Assembly (NCBI RefSeq): GCF_030253575.1
Contig: NC_080559.1
Span: 14,049,001-14,113,000, forward strand
Direction: 5' to 3'
Length of the DNA: 64,000 nt
Origin: Rhododendron vialii
Taxonomy: Eukaryota; Streptophyta; Magnoliopsida; Ericales; Ericaceae
Shown in pieces: positions 26,001-51,008 of this stretch; position 1 is the first letter of the stretch; each line of letters opens with the position of its first letter. The position numbers were made by a program, and so were the translations under genes. The notes under the pieces are model-generated. The model was not told the DNA's origin, searched no databases, and saw nothing but the letters and a program-made list of their open reading frames with translations.

Positions 26001-26467
26001 AAACCCTTAATTTTTAGATATTCCAGTGGTAGCAACAAACTTTTGACCATAGTTATCCATTCTGCAAGGAAGGAATTGGATGCAGTTTTGTAGGTAAGGC
26101 TTGTTTGGGATAGGGATTTCAGTGAATTAGCACCGAGGATGTATATCGGCACGGCACTTGATATTTATGGGCATCGGGAATATGTACAGTGAGAATGTAG
26201 AGTTTGTTCTCGAGTCTGAACCAATTTGACTTTGCGACAATGGCGAGGATCTAAACAAAAATGCTCGGAGAATAATTCATTTTTAGAGCTGTTTGCAGGT
26301 GTTCCTTAGTCGCTTCTCTACATTTTTTCTTTTCTTATGTAATTCATTGGGGCACGTTGCACATTGCCATTCATGTTGGGAATAAGATTAACTTGTGTAC
26401 AGATTCTTTGACTGGTTCATGATTGTTGTAGTTTGGATCTGAATTCATGTAATCTGGGTTGGTGTTG

Positions 26468-26473
26468 AATAAA
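26468..26473 (+). terminator. Polyadenylation signal of the myotubularin gene
   Basis: AATAAA lies 468 bp after the stop codon, with T-rich and TTGTA-type sequence around it. It gives a plausible 3' UTR of about 0.5 kb. Confidence 0.5.
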
Positions 26474-26499
26474 GCTTTGTACTGTATTTGTTTGGAAGG

Positions 26500-27358
26500 A
26501 GCTCTCTTCTACTCTTATCTGTGTTTCAGAAGTATAAATGCCATGAGAGTAGTTTGTTTGCAATATCATGGTCTTTCTTAGTTAACGTTATGTGCGTTTT
26601 CCTCGGTATTAGTAGTCTGCATATTCTAGTGCAAAGCTAGCTGGCAGCTGTCTGATGAGTTCATCGCTCTCTATGGCCATTTTGTCTCTATGGCCATTTT
26701 GTCTTTAAGCTTCAGGCCAGATAAAAAGAGCTGAGGTATTTTGGAAGCTGAGTGCAGTGTGGTAGGCATATTTTGGTACCTGAAATCAGGGCTTTACTTG
26801 TGATTTTGGAGAAGGGTTATCCTGTTTCAGTTTTAATAGATACATATTGACTGACAAGTTATTGTGTTGTCATGTTGTTCACACTAACCCTTAATTTCTT
26901 CCTCTTCATTTTTTCTTCTATTTTTCCCTCTATTTTTTCTTTCACCCATCTATATACCATCTACAACTTATAAGTTAGTGAAAATAACTTGACATTTTTG
27001 AACAATAAAATTTTTAATAACTTACTATTAGTTAGCGGAAACGCCCCCTAATTGGTATAATATGTAGACTTAGTGGTGGTTTTTTTTATTGATTTAGGAT
27101 AAAGAGGTGAGGTGTACTGGTGGAATCCAAGTGTAGAGAAATCCCTTGGCATGAGTGCTCAGGTACCTTTAGTGATGCAGTGCGATCATGAATTTTGAAG
27201 GGAAAAAAATATAAAATGAAGAAACTACTATAATATGTTTGGTGCTCCTTCTGTTGAACAGTCTTCCTCAGCAACTTCATATAGCTCCATGTGTACCTGG
27301 TTTAACGCCAGGTGCTAAAATTCCTCAAAGAGAAGGCAATGTCCATAACTAATCACAC

Positions 27359-27394
<36 letters not shown>

Positions 27395-27816
27395 TTTGTG
27401 TTTTGAACATTGAACTTTTTCTTATTGACTTAATTAAAAGGGCAGCTATAAATACATTATGATTACATTTCGGGGGACCACCTCTTCTCCCAACTTGTAA
27501 AACTAAGAAAATCACTAGCACAACAATTTACAAGGAGACTACATCTGCAACCAATAGTAATACAACAGTCTAGCGAACTGAACATTAAGAAGTTCTGCCA
27601 AAATCCAACCTTCTACCATCCAACGGAAACAGCGGAAGCGAAGCTTCTTCCCCAACTCATTTATGTAACAATGGCATCTCTTCGTCATGTATTAACTATC
27701 CGAGAAGTTATTTTGCTGTCAGAATCCCATAGTTTACCGATAATAAACTGGAGGCGCTCCCAATCAAGACAGCACCAGGCTTCAAAGCATTAGAATTCAT
27801 GGTGTTCCAAAACGCA
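26500..27816. other. Convergent intergenic region
   Basis: Lies between the 3' ends of the myotubularin (+) and trihelix-kinase (-) genes. Part is 3' UTR of the latter. A (GA)n tract sits at 27359-27394. I see no gene. Confidence 0.6.
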
Positions 27817-33313
<5,497 letters not shown>

Positions 33314-33432
33314 GGAAGAGGGGAGAGAGAGAGAGAGAGAGAGATTAGGGTTGGAGGGGGAGGGGGACGACGTTAGATGAAGCAAGGCTAGATATTTCAC
33401 GGTGTGTATATTGGGGTTAAAATCGGCGTCTA

Positions 33433-33540
33433 GTGATGTCACGGATCGTAACGCGCCGTTTAAATTAGAGCTGGTGTCACGTTAAGGAGTTGAGTTGGCG
33501 TTACAAGTGATGTCACGGCTCGTAACGCTCCGTTAAATTC
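33433..33540. promoter_or_regulatory. Duplicated promoter motif between divergent trihelix-kinase gene and tRNA
   Basis: A block reading AGTGATGTCACGG(A/C)TCGTAACG, then C(G/T)CCGTT and AAATT, is present twice, about 75 bp apart. Each copy holds TGATGTCAC, which resembles a bZIP-type site. It lies 120-230 bp upstream of the trihelix-kinase start codon. Regulatory function is inferred from position and duplication only. Confidence 0.5.
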
Positions 33541-33588
33541 ATGGAATTAAACAATAAAAATGTATAAAAGGGACACGGAAGAGCAGAA

Positions 33589-33661
33589 GCGCCCGTGGCC
33601 TAATGGATAAGGCGTCTGACTTCTAATCAGGCGATTGTGGGTTCGAGTCCCACCGGGCGTG
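33589..33661 (+). tRNA. trnR-UCU: tRNA-Arg (anticodon UCU)
   Basis: 73 nt with a paired acceptor stem (GCGCCCG with CGGGCGT), D-arm GGCCTAATGGATAAGGC, anticodon arm TCTGA-CTTCTAA-TCAGG with TCT at 33622-33624, and T-arm GTGGGTTCGAGTCCCAC. Upstream is TATAAAAG at about 33563, and downstream a TTTTT run near 33679, both usual for plant Pol III tRNA genes. No intron. Nuclear type; CCA is not encoded. Confidence 0.95.
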
Positions 33662-34979
33662 CTTCCGCAGGTTTCCTATATTGTTTTTGGCTAAAACAGG
33701 AGGAACAATTGGCTTATGATATTATTGTTGCCTCATTTTTTGGCACTATTATTTTCCAGAAAAAAAAAATAATAGTGCACTCAAAGAGATCAGATTTAAT
33801 GAAGATGTACTCCGTATTTCAAACGGAATATGATAGTAGTTGTTGCTTTTTCTTTTTTTGATCCACTAGTAGTTGTTGCTTGATAGCTTCCATTTCGCAT
33901 TATTTTCCCTCCTTACAATATCTCAACAACAAAATATAACTTAGGTTTTTTTATTATTTTCCGGTCGTGCTTAACGGCTAGGGTTCTCTCTTGCGGCTGT
34001 CGTTTGGTATGCTTGGTTGTTGACTAGTTGTGGGCTGCCGTCTCACCGGCCATGGGGCAGCTTTAGAGGTTGGGGATCAGTTGGCAGGGGCTTGGGTTAG
34101 GGCTTTTGTTTTTTGTTTTGGTTTTTTTATTTTATTTTAGGTGGTGGCTACTGGTTGGTGATGGCATCTTTGGCGGTGGTGGCGGTTCTGGGGCAACAAC
34201 AGGGGTGGGTTCCCCGGGTCTCGGAGGCTGCAACAACAGGGGCTAGTTCCCCGGGTTCTGGTGGTGGCTTGAGTGGGTCTCTCGTTGTGGAGGCTGCTTG
34301 GAAGTTGGGTGGTGATTTTCTGATTTGGGCAACCAGACCTTTTTTATGAGCTGATTTTGTATTGATCTGAGTATTTAGACTCACTTAGGATGTTAAGGCT
34401 TCGGCCTTTTCAGGCGGGCTGCTTCCCAATTAGGTGATCTTGATTGGCTTCTTGCCAATAGTAGGATTGGGTCTCGGATTGGGCAAAAGATTGTTCTTTG
34501 AACATGATGCTATTTCCTTGCTCCTATTAGTCTTGTAACAACTTCAAGATTAATGAAACTTTTTTTGCTGTTCAAAAACAAAAAAGGTTTTTTATTTTTA
34601 TTTTCTATGATGGGATAATATGCGGCCTGGAGAGTACCATTCTATCTCTGCTCATTTACAATAATCGGAAGCAGGAGAAGTTACATGCCATGGTGCCGTG
34701 AGACTCGAACTAGTGAGAATTACAACCAATAAAAGAGCCAACTTGGACTTGATCTCGCCTTTCGATCTCCTCTATAGTTTCCAAGTTTTGTGCACAAGAT
34801 CAGACGTATACCTTCCACAAGGTTTGAAGTGTGAATAAAATTGAGATTCGCTTCTAGTAAGAGGTATATGTCTAGTTTAACTTGTGCACAAAAATTGTGC
34901 AAGTCGGTATTCTCCAAATTATAATATTCTTGTATCCATTCCACATCCTATGAAATAGGGGAAGCAAGAAAAAGAAAAG

Positions 34980-35042
<63 letters not shown>

Positions 35043-35793
35043 ATACGGATGCTGTGAAATTGGATGAGAAACTGGAACCCATATAGATAAGAGACAATAA
35101 CCATTTGATGGTGATGAAAACTAGTTCAACATGCATTTCAAAGAAAAGATGACTGCTATCTGCTCTCAAAACAAATTGGTCTTGATGACTTGATCAATGA
35201 AAACTGCTGCCCTTGCCACCTTTGGGGTTGGATCCAAACAATTAAACTGAAAAGGACGGGTTCTTTTTCCACCTAATCAGCTTCTGAATGCAAGGGAATC
35301 ATTACGTTAAAAAAAAAAAAAGGGAATGTATGATAACCAAACACTTCAAAGCCAGATCTGTAATACTGATCCCTAAAGGGACACATTGGGTACAAAGTGG
35401 CCAGCGGTCCTGCGACTCAAACCCACAATCTCAAAGTTAGTAGGCTGAATGTTTACCATGGCACCAATTATAGATAATAGAAAAACATTTAGGCTACTAA
35501 ATAGAAGACATGATATCTGTCAAATTCTCTAAGGCTGAAAGCTCCCATCTATATGTTTCTTTTCTAAAGTAAGAATGTTTCCATTTCCTACAAACAATCA
35601 TAGCATTATTTATTCATAGAATGTGCATGGCTTCATAGTTGATGCACAACTAAGCTCACAATAACTGAGCCTTCCTACCTCTTACACTATTCTAACTACG
35701 TACATAATTTTTATCCAAAAGCAAAAACTAGAAGTACTCTTGGGGTCACCTCTCTACATTTTTCATCCCAGTCGCTTTTAAGTCACAACAAGG
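33662..35793. other. Intergenic region with repeat debris
   Basis: About 2.1 kb between the tRNA and the 3' end of the cap methyltransferase gene. Around 33950-34590 a G/T-rich stretch ends in AATGAAAC and a T/A-rich tail, possibly a retroposon, but no reverse transcriptase is visible. A (GA)n microsatellite lies at 34984-35040. Part of 35500-35793 is probably the 3' UTR. Confidence 0.5.
34984..35040. repeat. (GA)n microsatellite, about 57 bp
   Basis: Uninterrupted GA dinucleotide run in intergenic DNA. Confidence 0.95.
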
Positions 35794-42729
<6,936 letters not shown>

Positions 42730-43979
42730 GTGTTTGGTAAAATTCCTGTAGGGAGAGAGGACAGAGATCCTACAAAGCAACGGCCATCGCAAAAGTGCAA
42801 ATAAATTGGGGCTTTCAGCACGAGTTGTCTAATAAAATTCACTTTCTTTTTTTAGGAACTAGCTCTTCTCTGGTTCCTCTCTCCATTCAATGTCCAAACC
42901 GTTCATGATGTAGATTCCGTCGTAAACTTTATCTTTAATATAAAACAGAGCGATTTTTGTCTACACATACAAATATGAGTAACTCTAAAGCCGTTGATTG
43001 CCGTCAAATTAAGATTGTAGCTGTCCGATTAAGAGAATGTTTTTTTAAATTATTTTTTGATCTGCTCTGTTGTTGGGGTAATATACACACGCTCCTTTCT
43101 AATTTATTACCGTTTAGTTTTTTTCATTTTAAGTTGATATTACTTCAAGATTGATAATTAACTTGTAAATTATTGTCCTTTTTTATTTCTTCTCTCCACC
43201 TTAGCATGAGCTTTTTAAAGTGAGGCAGAAAATGAGTAAGTTATATTATCCAGGTAGAGCAGACGAGGAGAGCAAACAACTTATTTAAGTTATGACTGTA
43301 TTTCGTTTGTACTTTTTTTTGAAGTATCGTTTGTACTTGATTGACACCCATTTATATTGAAAAAACACTCACATATGGTTCGAGTCTAGTGTGAATGATA
43401 TATTTAGTTCCATATAAATGTGTTCCCATCGACTCATTAAGTATCAAATGACACTTGATCAACATGTTTTTTTGGCATGGTTAAAGTTCTCCACGAGATC
43501 TACGATATGAACACTTTTGATTATTGTTGTAGGCTCAAGATGAGTGTATACAAATGCAAACTGGAGAGTGATGGGAGAGAGAGAAACTGGCAAAGAGCTT
43601 CCAAAGTTTAAAGTTAGGGTAGTGATCTTTTACTCGATTTTCTTATAAATGCACTCAAAAAAATTTCGTTTAGTACATTCATAGTTACACACAAGTACTA
43701 AAAAACAAATTTTTAGAGTTCTTCGTTTTACTTTTTGAGTGCATTAAACGAGAGTGGCTATAATAGAATAGGTATATCTTAAATTCTCTTGGAAGAAATA
43801 ATCACTTTGTTTGGTTTATATTTTAGAAAGTTATTTTTTATGTAATGAGTAGTAATAAGTGGAGAGAGATTTATTGAAAACTATGCAGAGATTAAAAAGT
43901 AACTCTCACAAATAGAAACCAAGCGGAGTGAATACAACCAAAGTAGAAAGATTTGTACGTAGGATCAGTTTTCAAAAAA
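42730..43979. other. Promoter-side intergenic region of the cap methyltransferase gene
   Basis: AT-rich sequence with no gene that I can support. The putative 5' leader lies just above 42729. Confidence 0.5.
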
Positions 43980-44312
43980 AAGCCACTTGGCCTTTTGTTT
44001 TTGTTTTTTTTTGCCTTTATTAAAAAAATTCACTTTTGTTAATTTTGCGCTAAATTTTTATGAATTATTAATTTGTCTCGACGAGAAAAATCAAAAAAGT
44101 AAAAAATTATAAACGAAACACAATTTTAAAAAAAAATTCAAGAAAAACCCAAAAAGTCCAATTTTGGATGTTTTCCAACAAAATTGGGCAAAAGTCATAA
44201 CTTTTGCTTTTCTAATTCTCTCGTCGACACGAACTAATAATTGACAAAAATTTGACGCAATACTAACAAGTGCAAAGAAAAAAATGAATAAGAATAAAAC
44301 AAGAAGCCAAGT
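43980..44312. repeat. Fold-back element, CTCGACGAG family, copy 1
   Basis: Inverted arms pair around about 44155. Landmarks are TTTGCGCTAAATTTTTATGA, TAATTTGTCTCGACGAGA on the left, and the complement of TAGTTCGTGTCGACGAGAGA on the right. No ORF. It shares the arm phrase (C/G)C(C/T)AAATTTTT with TCTCGACGAGA of the element at 52860-53392. Confidence 0.75.
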
Positions 44313-45927
44313 TGGGGTTTTTTCTCTTCGAGAAAAATTAGGCCCTCACGGTTTTGAATAAGGCCAAAATAAAAAGTCAAGTCACAAATGGTCCCTCCTT
44401 GTTTTTTAAAGAGGAAATTACCTCTTCAGCTATTAAATGACTCAGTTTGGCCAATATTGGACCAAGAAAAAAGTTTGCTCCAGGTGAGACCAAATTAGCC
44501 TTTTTCAACTCCCTTCTATTTTTCTAGCCCCTTCATGTTTCAACACACGGGTACACCACATCATAAACCAAGATGATAGACCAAAGATAAAAAGTAATTG
44601 TCTACCCCGTTAATTATAAACAATAAGGTCATTCACAGTGGTATTATCAAAAAAGAATAACAAAAAATTGACACATCAGTTTTTGATTATTCATTTAAGA
44701 GGTTGTTAAGTTTAAGAATGTTGAGCTTCACAATGGTCACTTTTAGTCAACTGGTTGAGTTCACAATGATTTCTCTTCCGCTCTTGTTTGTGAGAAGGTT
44801 TACATGATATGCTCCCTCGTCCTGTTTCATTCATATTGTTTGGGAGGTTCAATTTTTAAAGGGGACATGCATTTACTGTGCTCAAATTAAATTAAAGGTG
44901 TAGATTTTCAACATTGTCCCTGTATCCCCAATTTGAAGCTATTTATCAGGAGTAAGGGTTAGTCTTGGAAGACTACAATTTTTATGCTTTGACTTGTCAA
45001 ATAGGATAAACACTTTGGGGCATCACAAAATGGAAAGATGAACAAACAAAGTGGGAATGGGGAGGGAGCATTAAGTTTCTTTCCTAAAGATAGTAACGAC
45101 ATAACTAGTAGATCTGAATCATCTGTTGGATAAGAGCCTAAGTTGTGTGAAAGCTGCTATTCTTTCCATCTTCATAGGTTACATACTATATCAATAAGTA
45201 CAACTAATTTTCAACTTTTTTTGTTTAAAATATTTGGTCTGTAGTGTCTGTCTGCTACCATTCACTAAACCTCTCGTTTGGACCGTGACAACAATCAATA
45301 TGAGCGCCTTGTTTTTATGTCATATAAGTAGCACTTGAGAATGAATCGTCATTAGTCAGTTGGGCATTGAGTCACGGACCTGCCACCTGCCATATCGCAT
45401 TAGAAACTTACGGCATGTATAAGACACCCAGGTCAAGGCACAATGGTTCAGAATTTGCATTGATGTTCCAAATGTAGAAACTTTCAGTAACCATGGGGTA
45501 CCCATGTCAAGGGGCATAGTATGGGTATGAGCACAGAATTAACGTTGGAAGTGCCATCTTTTAAGGCAGATAGTCCCTCTGCAAGCCCAACAGAGTAACA
45601 ACAAAAATTTTGAAATCTAATGATTCTTTTAATTACTTGTTTAATCAACGGAATATGTCATGATATCCCAATGGACCTATGGTGTTTGGCAGGCATAATT
45701 TTCCACGAAGGGGACAAAATGTCAGAAATTGGAAATACAACTCTTTTAAGTGTTTTTTGGGTGCTATAGTTTGGACCAAATTGATGTATAGACCTGCTCA
45801 CACACCAGCACAGAACATGTTAAACTCTTCTTATGCAACAAATAGAGACTGTTATGAGCTATTTTATAGACATGTATCCAATGTTGTCAATGTATTGTAA
45901 TCATGGAAGTTGGTGGTTCTGGTTCAG

Positions 45928-46436
45928 TTCTATAATGTGCCAATTAACGAGTGCCACGCAAAGTTGGTATTGAAGCCTCTATCCTATGATCGAAAATGGA
46001 AGTTCATATACGAGCCTTTACATCATGATGTTCACCTTCTTTCCAAGAAGATCCCTGTTACAAACTTTCTTAGTCTCCAGGTTTGTCTCTCTCTCTCTCT
46101 CTCTCTCTCCCTCTCTCTCCTGACGCACGGCACAGTAGTGCATGTCATGTATCATTACCCGAGTATGTAATCTAGTTTATTGGCTGGTAATAGTATATTA
46201 CATCTTCGTAATGTTTTCGAATCTCATATCAATGGTAAGTACTTCATGTAAATAGTGCAGGTTGGCGTAGGCCATAGCTTTCAGTTGCATGCCACTGGTT
46301 GGAAATGGAAGCTTACTACTTGTTTGGGTGGAGATGGTGTATCTAGGATCCGGAATAAGACATCACTTGGGCTGTGCCCTGGCGTGGATTTGCGGTTTGG
46401 GTGGAGAGCAGACTATGTCTTTCCAGAAATTACTGG
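45928..46436 (+). pseudogene. Isolated two-exon gene fragment, conserved plant protein, unknown function
   Basis: Two exon-like blocks join in frame: 45928-46080 (ends with CAG then GTTTGT donor) and 46261-46436 (acceptor GTGCAG, ends before GTAAGT). The blocks are fully open, 153 and 176 nt. Readable parts are RKWKFIYEPLHHDVHLLSKK and GVGHSFQLHATGWKWKLTTC, then LRFGWRADYVFPEITG. The style (aromatic-rich, alternating) resembles a beta-strand-rich membrane protein, but I do not recognise the family. No further exons are visible either side, so it is likely a captured or truncated copy. A (CT)n tract lies in the intron. Confidence 0.6.
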
Positions 46437-46929
46437 GTAAGTTCCTCATCTTTGGCACTCAAATCAGTAGTAATAAAGACATAAATATCCTGACGTGATT
46501 GTTTTCAAGCATTTCCAAAAATTCAATATGCTTAGGAACACGGATATAGGCATAGGACATGGGCATGCAACACATCATTTTCTCCCCAAATTGGAACATG
46601 GACAGGTTGGAGACACATTGACTACCAAACAAATATATGTTATAGGTGTATCTTATATTTGTATGCAAATGAAAGAACGTTTGAAGCATCTACTGAAAAT
46701 GAAAAAAATTAAAGAATGCATATGCTGTTAGTAAGTTGAAGGTGTAAAGCAATAAAACCATACAAATGGTGTTAGTTGAAGATGTAAAGCAATTGTCACT
46801 ATCTGAGTGTTCATGAAGTCAGTATAGATGGCCGTTTTGATGTTGGCCTAACTTGTAGAAATGGCAGTATGATTTCCTATTATGTCTCTAACATATCGTT
46901 AGCTTGTCCATTTATGGGTTTTTTGGGTA

Positions 46930-47001
46930 AAAATATATCGATTCCCTCTTTTAATTTTGGAAAAAAATATATCGATTCCCTCTTTTAATTTTGGAGAAAA
47001 A
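46930..47001. repeat. Tandem duplication of about 33 bp
   Basis: The phrase ATATATCGATTCCCTCTTTT followed by AATTTTGGA appears twice in succession. Confidence 0.85.
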
Positions 47002-47696
47002 TTGGTGACTTTCTTTCTTCCTATTATGAATATTTTTTAGGGGGAAAAAAATAGAAATGGAAAACAAGAGTGAAATACTTTAATCTGGCGACGATGAGTT
47101 GAGGAGTTGATCAATTGTAGATGATCGAGAGATATAAATTTCACTTTTAGAGGGAAAGAAAAATAAATAGTTTGTAGGTGAAGTGAAGAAGATATAGCGT
47201 AAGCGAAGAAGAGAAGAAGAAAATACCAGTTGAAACACGTGTGTATATAAATTTTGGAACTAGTTAACTTATGTGATGTGGGATCCACAAATTTTGATTA
47301 TTGAAAAAGGTTGTTAGTTTTGGTTATCCAAAGCCCAAAATTTAATTATTTCTAAAGATGTTGCTAAGTTTGATGATATCATTGCGAGTCATTTTTTGCA
47401 TCAATATTATTAATTTTAAAAATAATTGGCTTTTGATTATACCACCGTGGATGGCTTAAGAAAGGAGAAAAAGAGAGAGAGGGGGTTGAATATGACAAAA
47501 AGGGTGCTTAATTAGTATTGTACGGTGCACTCCTTATATTAACTACTACAGTATAATTTTGAATAAGTTATTGATGTTTTTATTAATCAAATTTTATTTA
47601 AAAGTCCCCAAGCGAAAAAAAATTGTTGGCTTATTGTTTGGTTTAATGTTGTCTTTTGTGAATCCTTTTCATATTTAGTCTGTACTCTTTATTTCT

Positions 47697-49560
47697 GCAA
47701 CGCCTCGAATTTTGAAAACGTTAAATAGACAATTTTATTGAATATCTAAATAGAGTTTGACTCATTATTACATCATAATCTCCATGAGAGTACTTTCATT
47801 ACAAAAAGAAGGAAAACTAGGGTTCCTAACTACAGCTTTGTCTGCTCCTCCATCCTAGCCAGCTCTTCAGCTCCAAAAGCCTCCACGGTGTACAGCTCAC
47901 CTTGATCATCTATAAAGTCTGACACATTATACCAACGTCGCCACCAGTATAATATGTCAGGGTCACCAAAGGTAACAACATGAGCTACGAGAGCTCAATA
48001 GAATAATCAATATCCACTAACCCTTAACTTACAAGAAGTAGATCACAAAATTAACGATTTTCACAGAGTACATGTATATCTAACTGAAACAGTTAACAAT
48101 GACACATTCACATTTATTATTCAACAATCGTTGGTGTCCATGATTTCCGAGTTTCTACTACGCGTCATTTCGTAGACCGTGTTACTGGTTTCACCTTTCA
48201 TTTACCAAATCAAGATTTTCAAAATCATTTTTAATACACCCAATCTCGGTTCCACCGTTCCGGTCTTTCGAGTATCTTCACAATGGTTCCGCCGCACCGG
48301 GTATTGGCACACAAAAATATTGAATTTGGCATTGGCTACTCTCCACGGATAACCAATCCACAATTTAAAGCCCTCGGTTCCACCGCTCCGGGTTCCCGAG
48401 TATACCACAATGGTTCCGCCTCTCCGGGTTCCCATGTGAGTTTTCGAAAATCATTAAACCAATTGTGTTGGCTCATCTCATCGGATAACCAAACCACAAT
48501 TCATCCCTCGGTTCCACCGCTCCGAGTTCCCATTTGGTTTTTCAAAAATACTTTACACATGCACTTCTCACAATGGGCTACCAAGTCCGGCCACATTGCA
48601 GTTTTCAAAACATTTCTCTTTTGCAAATCACATTATTCCATTAACCACACCCTAGATGTCATATTTATACTTTCTCGATTTCTGTGTCTCGTTTTCATGC
48701 AACGACTCCGCGGTATGACTTTTCACATATGTAATCATAAATCATTCATTGTAATCTTGAAACTAAACTAGTAAGATCAACCAACTCTATATCACAAATC
48801 ATGCTCAAATCACCACTTAAAGCATAACACCACATGTACAAATGCCTTTGGAGTGAAAATCACTTATGCTTTACAACAAGACAAGTAATGCAAGCAATTC
48901 ATGTATACATGCTCATAACCATCCTAAATATCAAAATACGAATACTTCCGTGCATTTCGATATACAAACAACATACAATATACGTAGAGTAAGTAAGTAG
49001 AGGTAATCTACGTATACTTAGAGTAAGCGGTTCGAAGTACTCTACCGTTTTTCTTGGCGGTAGGGCGGCTACGGAAAAGTAAGTTGACGATCGGGCGGAG
49101 TGACTTTCTATGGTAAGCTTCCGGTAGTTTCGGAAGAGAAAGGTTTCTCTCGAAACTACTTCATGACTAGAACTTTTAAACTTTATGGATTGAAAGGGTG
49201 GTTTAGGATGAGTTTTTTGAGGATCTTAGGAAGAACTCAAGAACACTCAAGAATAATAAAGATTTAAGTAAGAACACAAAGATTTTCTAGAGAGAAGTTG
49301 GAGGATTTGAAAGTATGAGTTGAATGGTGAATGGGGGGTGCTATTTATAGCCAAACTAACTTCTATTACCCAATGAATAAAATTTTTCCTAGCAAATATT
49401 GTCCAATGGTTAAAAGGGCAAATCATGATTGAAAGCATTCCATGACTTGTCAAATCTAATCTTTAGGCATAAGGCTATAAAACCAAGTAGAATCTTAGGC
49501 TTTCTAGGTAAATCTAGGTGATCATAGTCTAGGTTGGCAAGTCTTACAAGTCTAGGGTAG
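47697..49560 (-). repeat. LTR-like region with TTCCACCGCTCCGGG repeats, Ty3/gypsy Tekay-like guess
   Basis: The plus strand starts AACGCCTCGAATTTTGAAAA, similar to LTR ends of plant chromovirus elements. Minus-strand signs are a TATA-like GGCTATAAATAGCAC at about 49345 and a leader with CTTTATTATTCTTGAG. Between 48240 and 48530 are imperfect repeats of CGGTTCCACCGCTCCGGGTT. An open stretch on the minus strand at about 47990-47834 reads DILYWWRRWYNVSDFIDDQG and ends EEQTKL before TAG. No canonical borders were found. Confidence 0.35.
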
Positions 49561-49570
49561 GGTACCAAGA

Positions 49571-51008
49571 TTGCAGGCAGGGTTACAGGTCGACTATACC
49601 GAGGAGTTTTATCATCTGAATGCTCGTAACAACTTATCGGAGACAAAAAATCAGCAAGTAATGAGGTATATTGGAGGTCTAGGCCTGCCAATACAAGATC
49701 AGATTGCATTTCATATTGTTTGGAATTTGTCTGAGGCTGTTAACTTGGCTTACAAGGCAGATTCTCAATTATCGAGGGCACCAGCTAAGATTCCATCCAC
49801 TAGCAGATCAGTTTCTGATTCAAGCCGAGCTGCACCTAGTTAGGGCAAGCAATTCAATCCGCAAGTAGTTCAGCATCAGCAAGCATCTCGACCCATAAAC
49901 CCATGTGTTCCTATTCAGACCAAACAGCCAGCGATTTCTTAGCCTCATCGCAACAATAATCATTATGAACGACCAACCATTGATAAGTGTTATCGCTGCA
50001 ATCAACCTGGACATCGTTCCAGCATGTGTCTAACCAGAAGGCAAGCTAACTTGGTTAATGGAACTGAGGATAATCCAACAGATTTTGGGAATGAAGTGAT
50101 GACTATGGAAATCAGAGTGATGACGAAGTGGTCAAAGTTGTAGAGGGGGATCATGGAGATTGAGTTGTTTGTGTTGTGCAGAGACTATTGTATGCACCAA
50201 AGCATGAGTCTGACCTGCAGCGACATAACATCTTCAGAACTAGCTGTACCATCAATGATAAGGTGTGCGATGTAATCATTGATAGCGGTAGCAACGAGAA
50301 TATTGTGTCGAAGGCTCTCGTCGACAAGTTACAATTGAGGACCAAACATCATCCTTCTCCTTACAAGATCGGATGGATCTAGAGGGGTGTAGAGATCAAG
50401 GTAACAGAAGTTTGTTGTATTCCTCTTTCAATTGGTAAAAGTTACAGAGATGATATAACTTGTGATGTAGTGAATATGGACGCATGTCATGTATGCTAGG
50501 GAGGCCTTGGCAATATGATGTTAATGTAGTTCATAAGGGAAGGGAGAATATCTATAAGTTTAGTTGGAACAAAAAGAAAATTAAACTAGTTCCACTGAAA
50601 GAACGACTACCTAAAGTTTCTAAAGTGGAGGGGAAACAGAGTTTAGAGGAGGCCAACAAAAAGTATAAAACAGCGACAGACAAACGTCGTCGAGCTAAAG
50701 TGTTCAAAGCGGGTGATCAAATGATGGTTTATCAATGCAAGAGCAGGCTCCCTACAACAACTTACAACAAGTTAGCAAATCGGAAGTATGGTCCTTTTCG
50801 AGTCAAGGCAAAAATTAATGACAACGCTTATATCAGTGATCCTCCAGAGCATATGCAGATTTCTTCTCCCTTCAACGTTGCAGATTTGTTCGAGCATTAT
50901 CGAGTCAAGCCATTATATCCTGAGAGTAACTCGAGGGCGAGTTCTCCTGAAGTGGAGGAGACTGATGCAGGACATAAGGCTGCAATTACAATTGCAAAAA
51001 ATGTGTGA
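49571..51008 (+). pseudogene. Ty3/gypsy element with reverse transcriptase deleted
   Basis: A gag end (DYTEEFYHLNARNNLSE) at 49590 is followed by stops, then a CCHC knuckle CYRCNQPGHRSSMC at about 49990-50030 and an aspartic protease VIIDSGSNENIVS at about 50274-50315. After another stop, LGRPWQYDVNVVHKGR leads at about 50600-50700 straight into the integrase C-terminus (DKRRRAKVFKAGDQMMVYQ, KYGPFRVKAKINDNAYI). The whole RT, RNase H and integrase core, about 2 kb in intact elements, is missing, and the ORF 50484-51008 runs across the junction without a stop. From 51020 to about 51300 lies probable 3' LTR (ends TTCCGACCTGCGTCA). Confidence 0.88.

Larger units (their letters stand above)
44627..47455. 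mobile_element. Possible composite DNA element with captured gene fragment
   Basis: The left sequence GGTCATTCACAGTGGTATTA and the reverse complement of the right, GCCATCCACGGTGGTATAAT, are alike over about 25 bases. They flank 2.8 kb that contains an isolated two-exon gene fragment (45928-46436). The flanking trinucleotides TAA and TTA are not the same, so this is not proven to be one element; they may be ends of two separate MITEs. Confidence 0.3.

Noticed and set aside
33314-33442. Upstream in-frame Met for the trihelix-kinase gene
   Set aside because: The extra sequence is a low-complexity (CT)n-encoded Leu/Ser run; more likely 5' leader.
34113-34349. Gly/Val-rich ORF
   Set aside because: Low-complexity and overlapped on the other strand by an equal-length ORF; nothing supports translation.
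48283-48771. 162-codon ORF over the TTCCACCGCTCCGGG repeats
   Set aside because: Made of degenerate repeat units with no domain; a by-product of the repeat.
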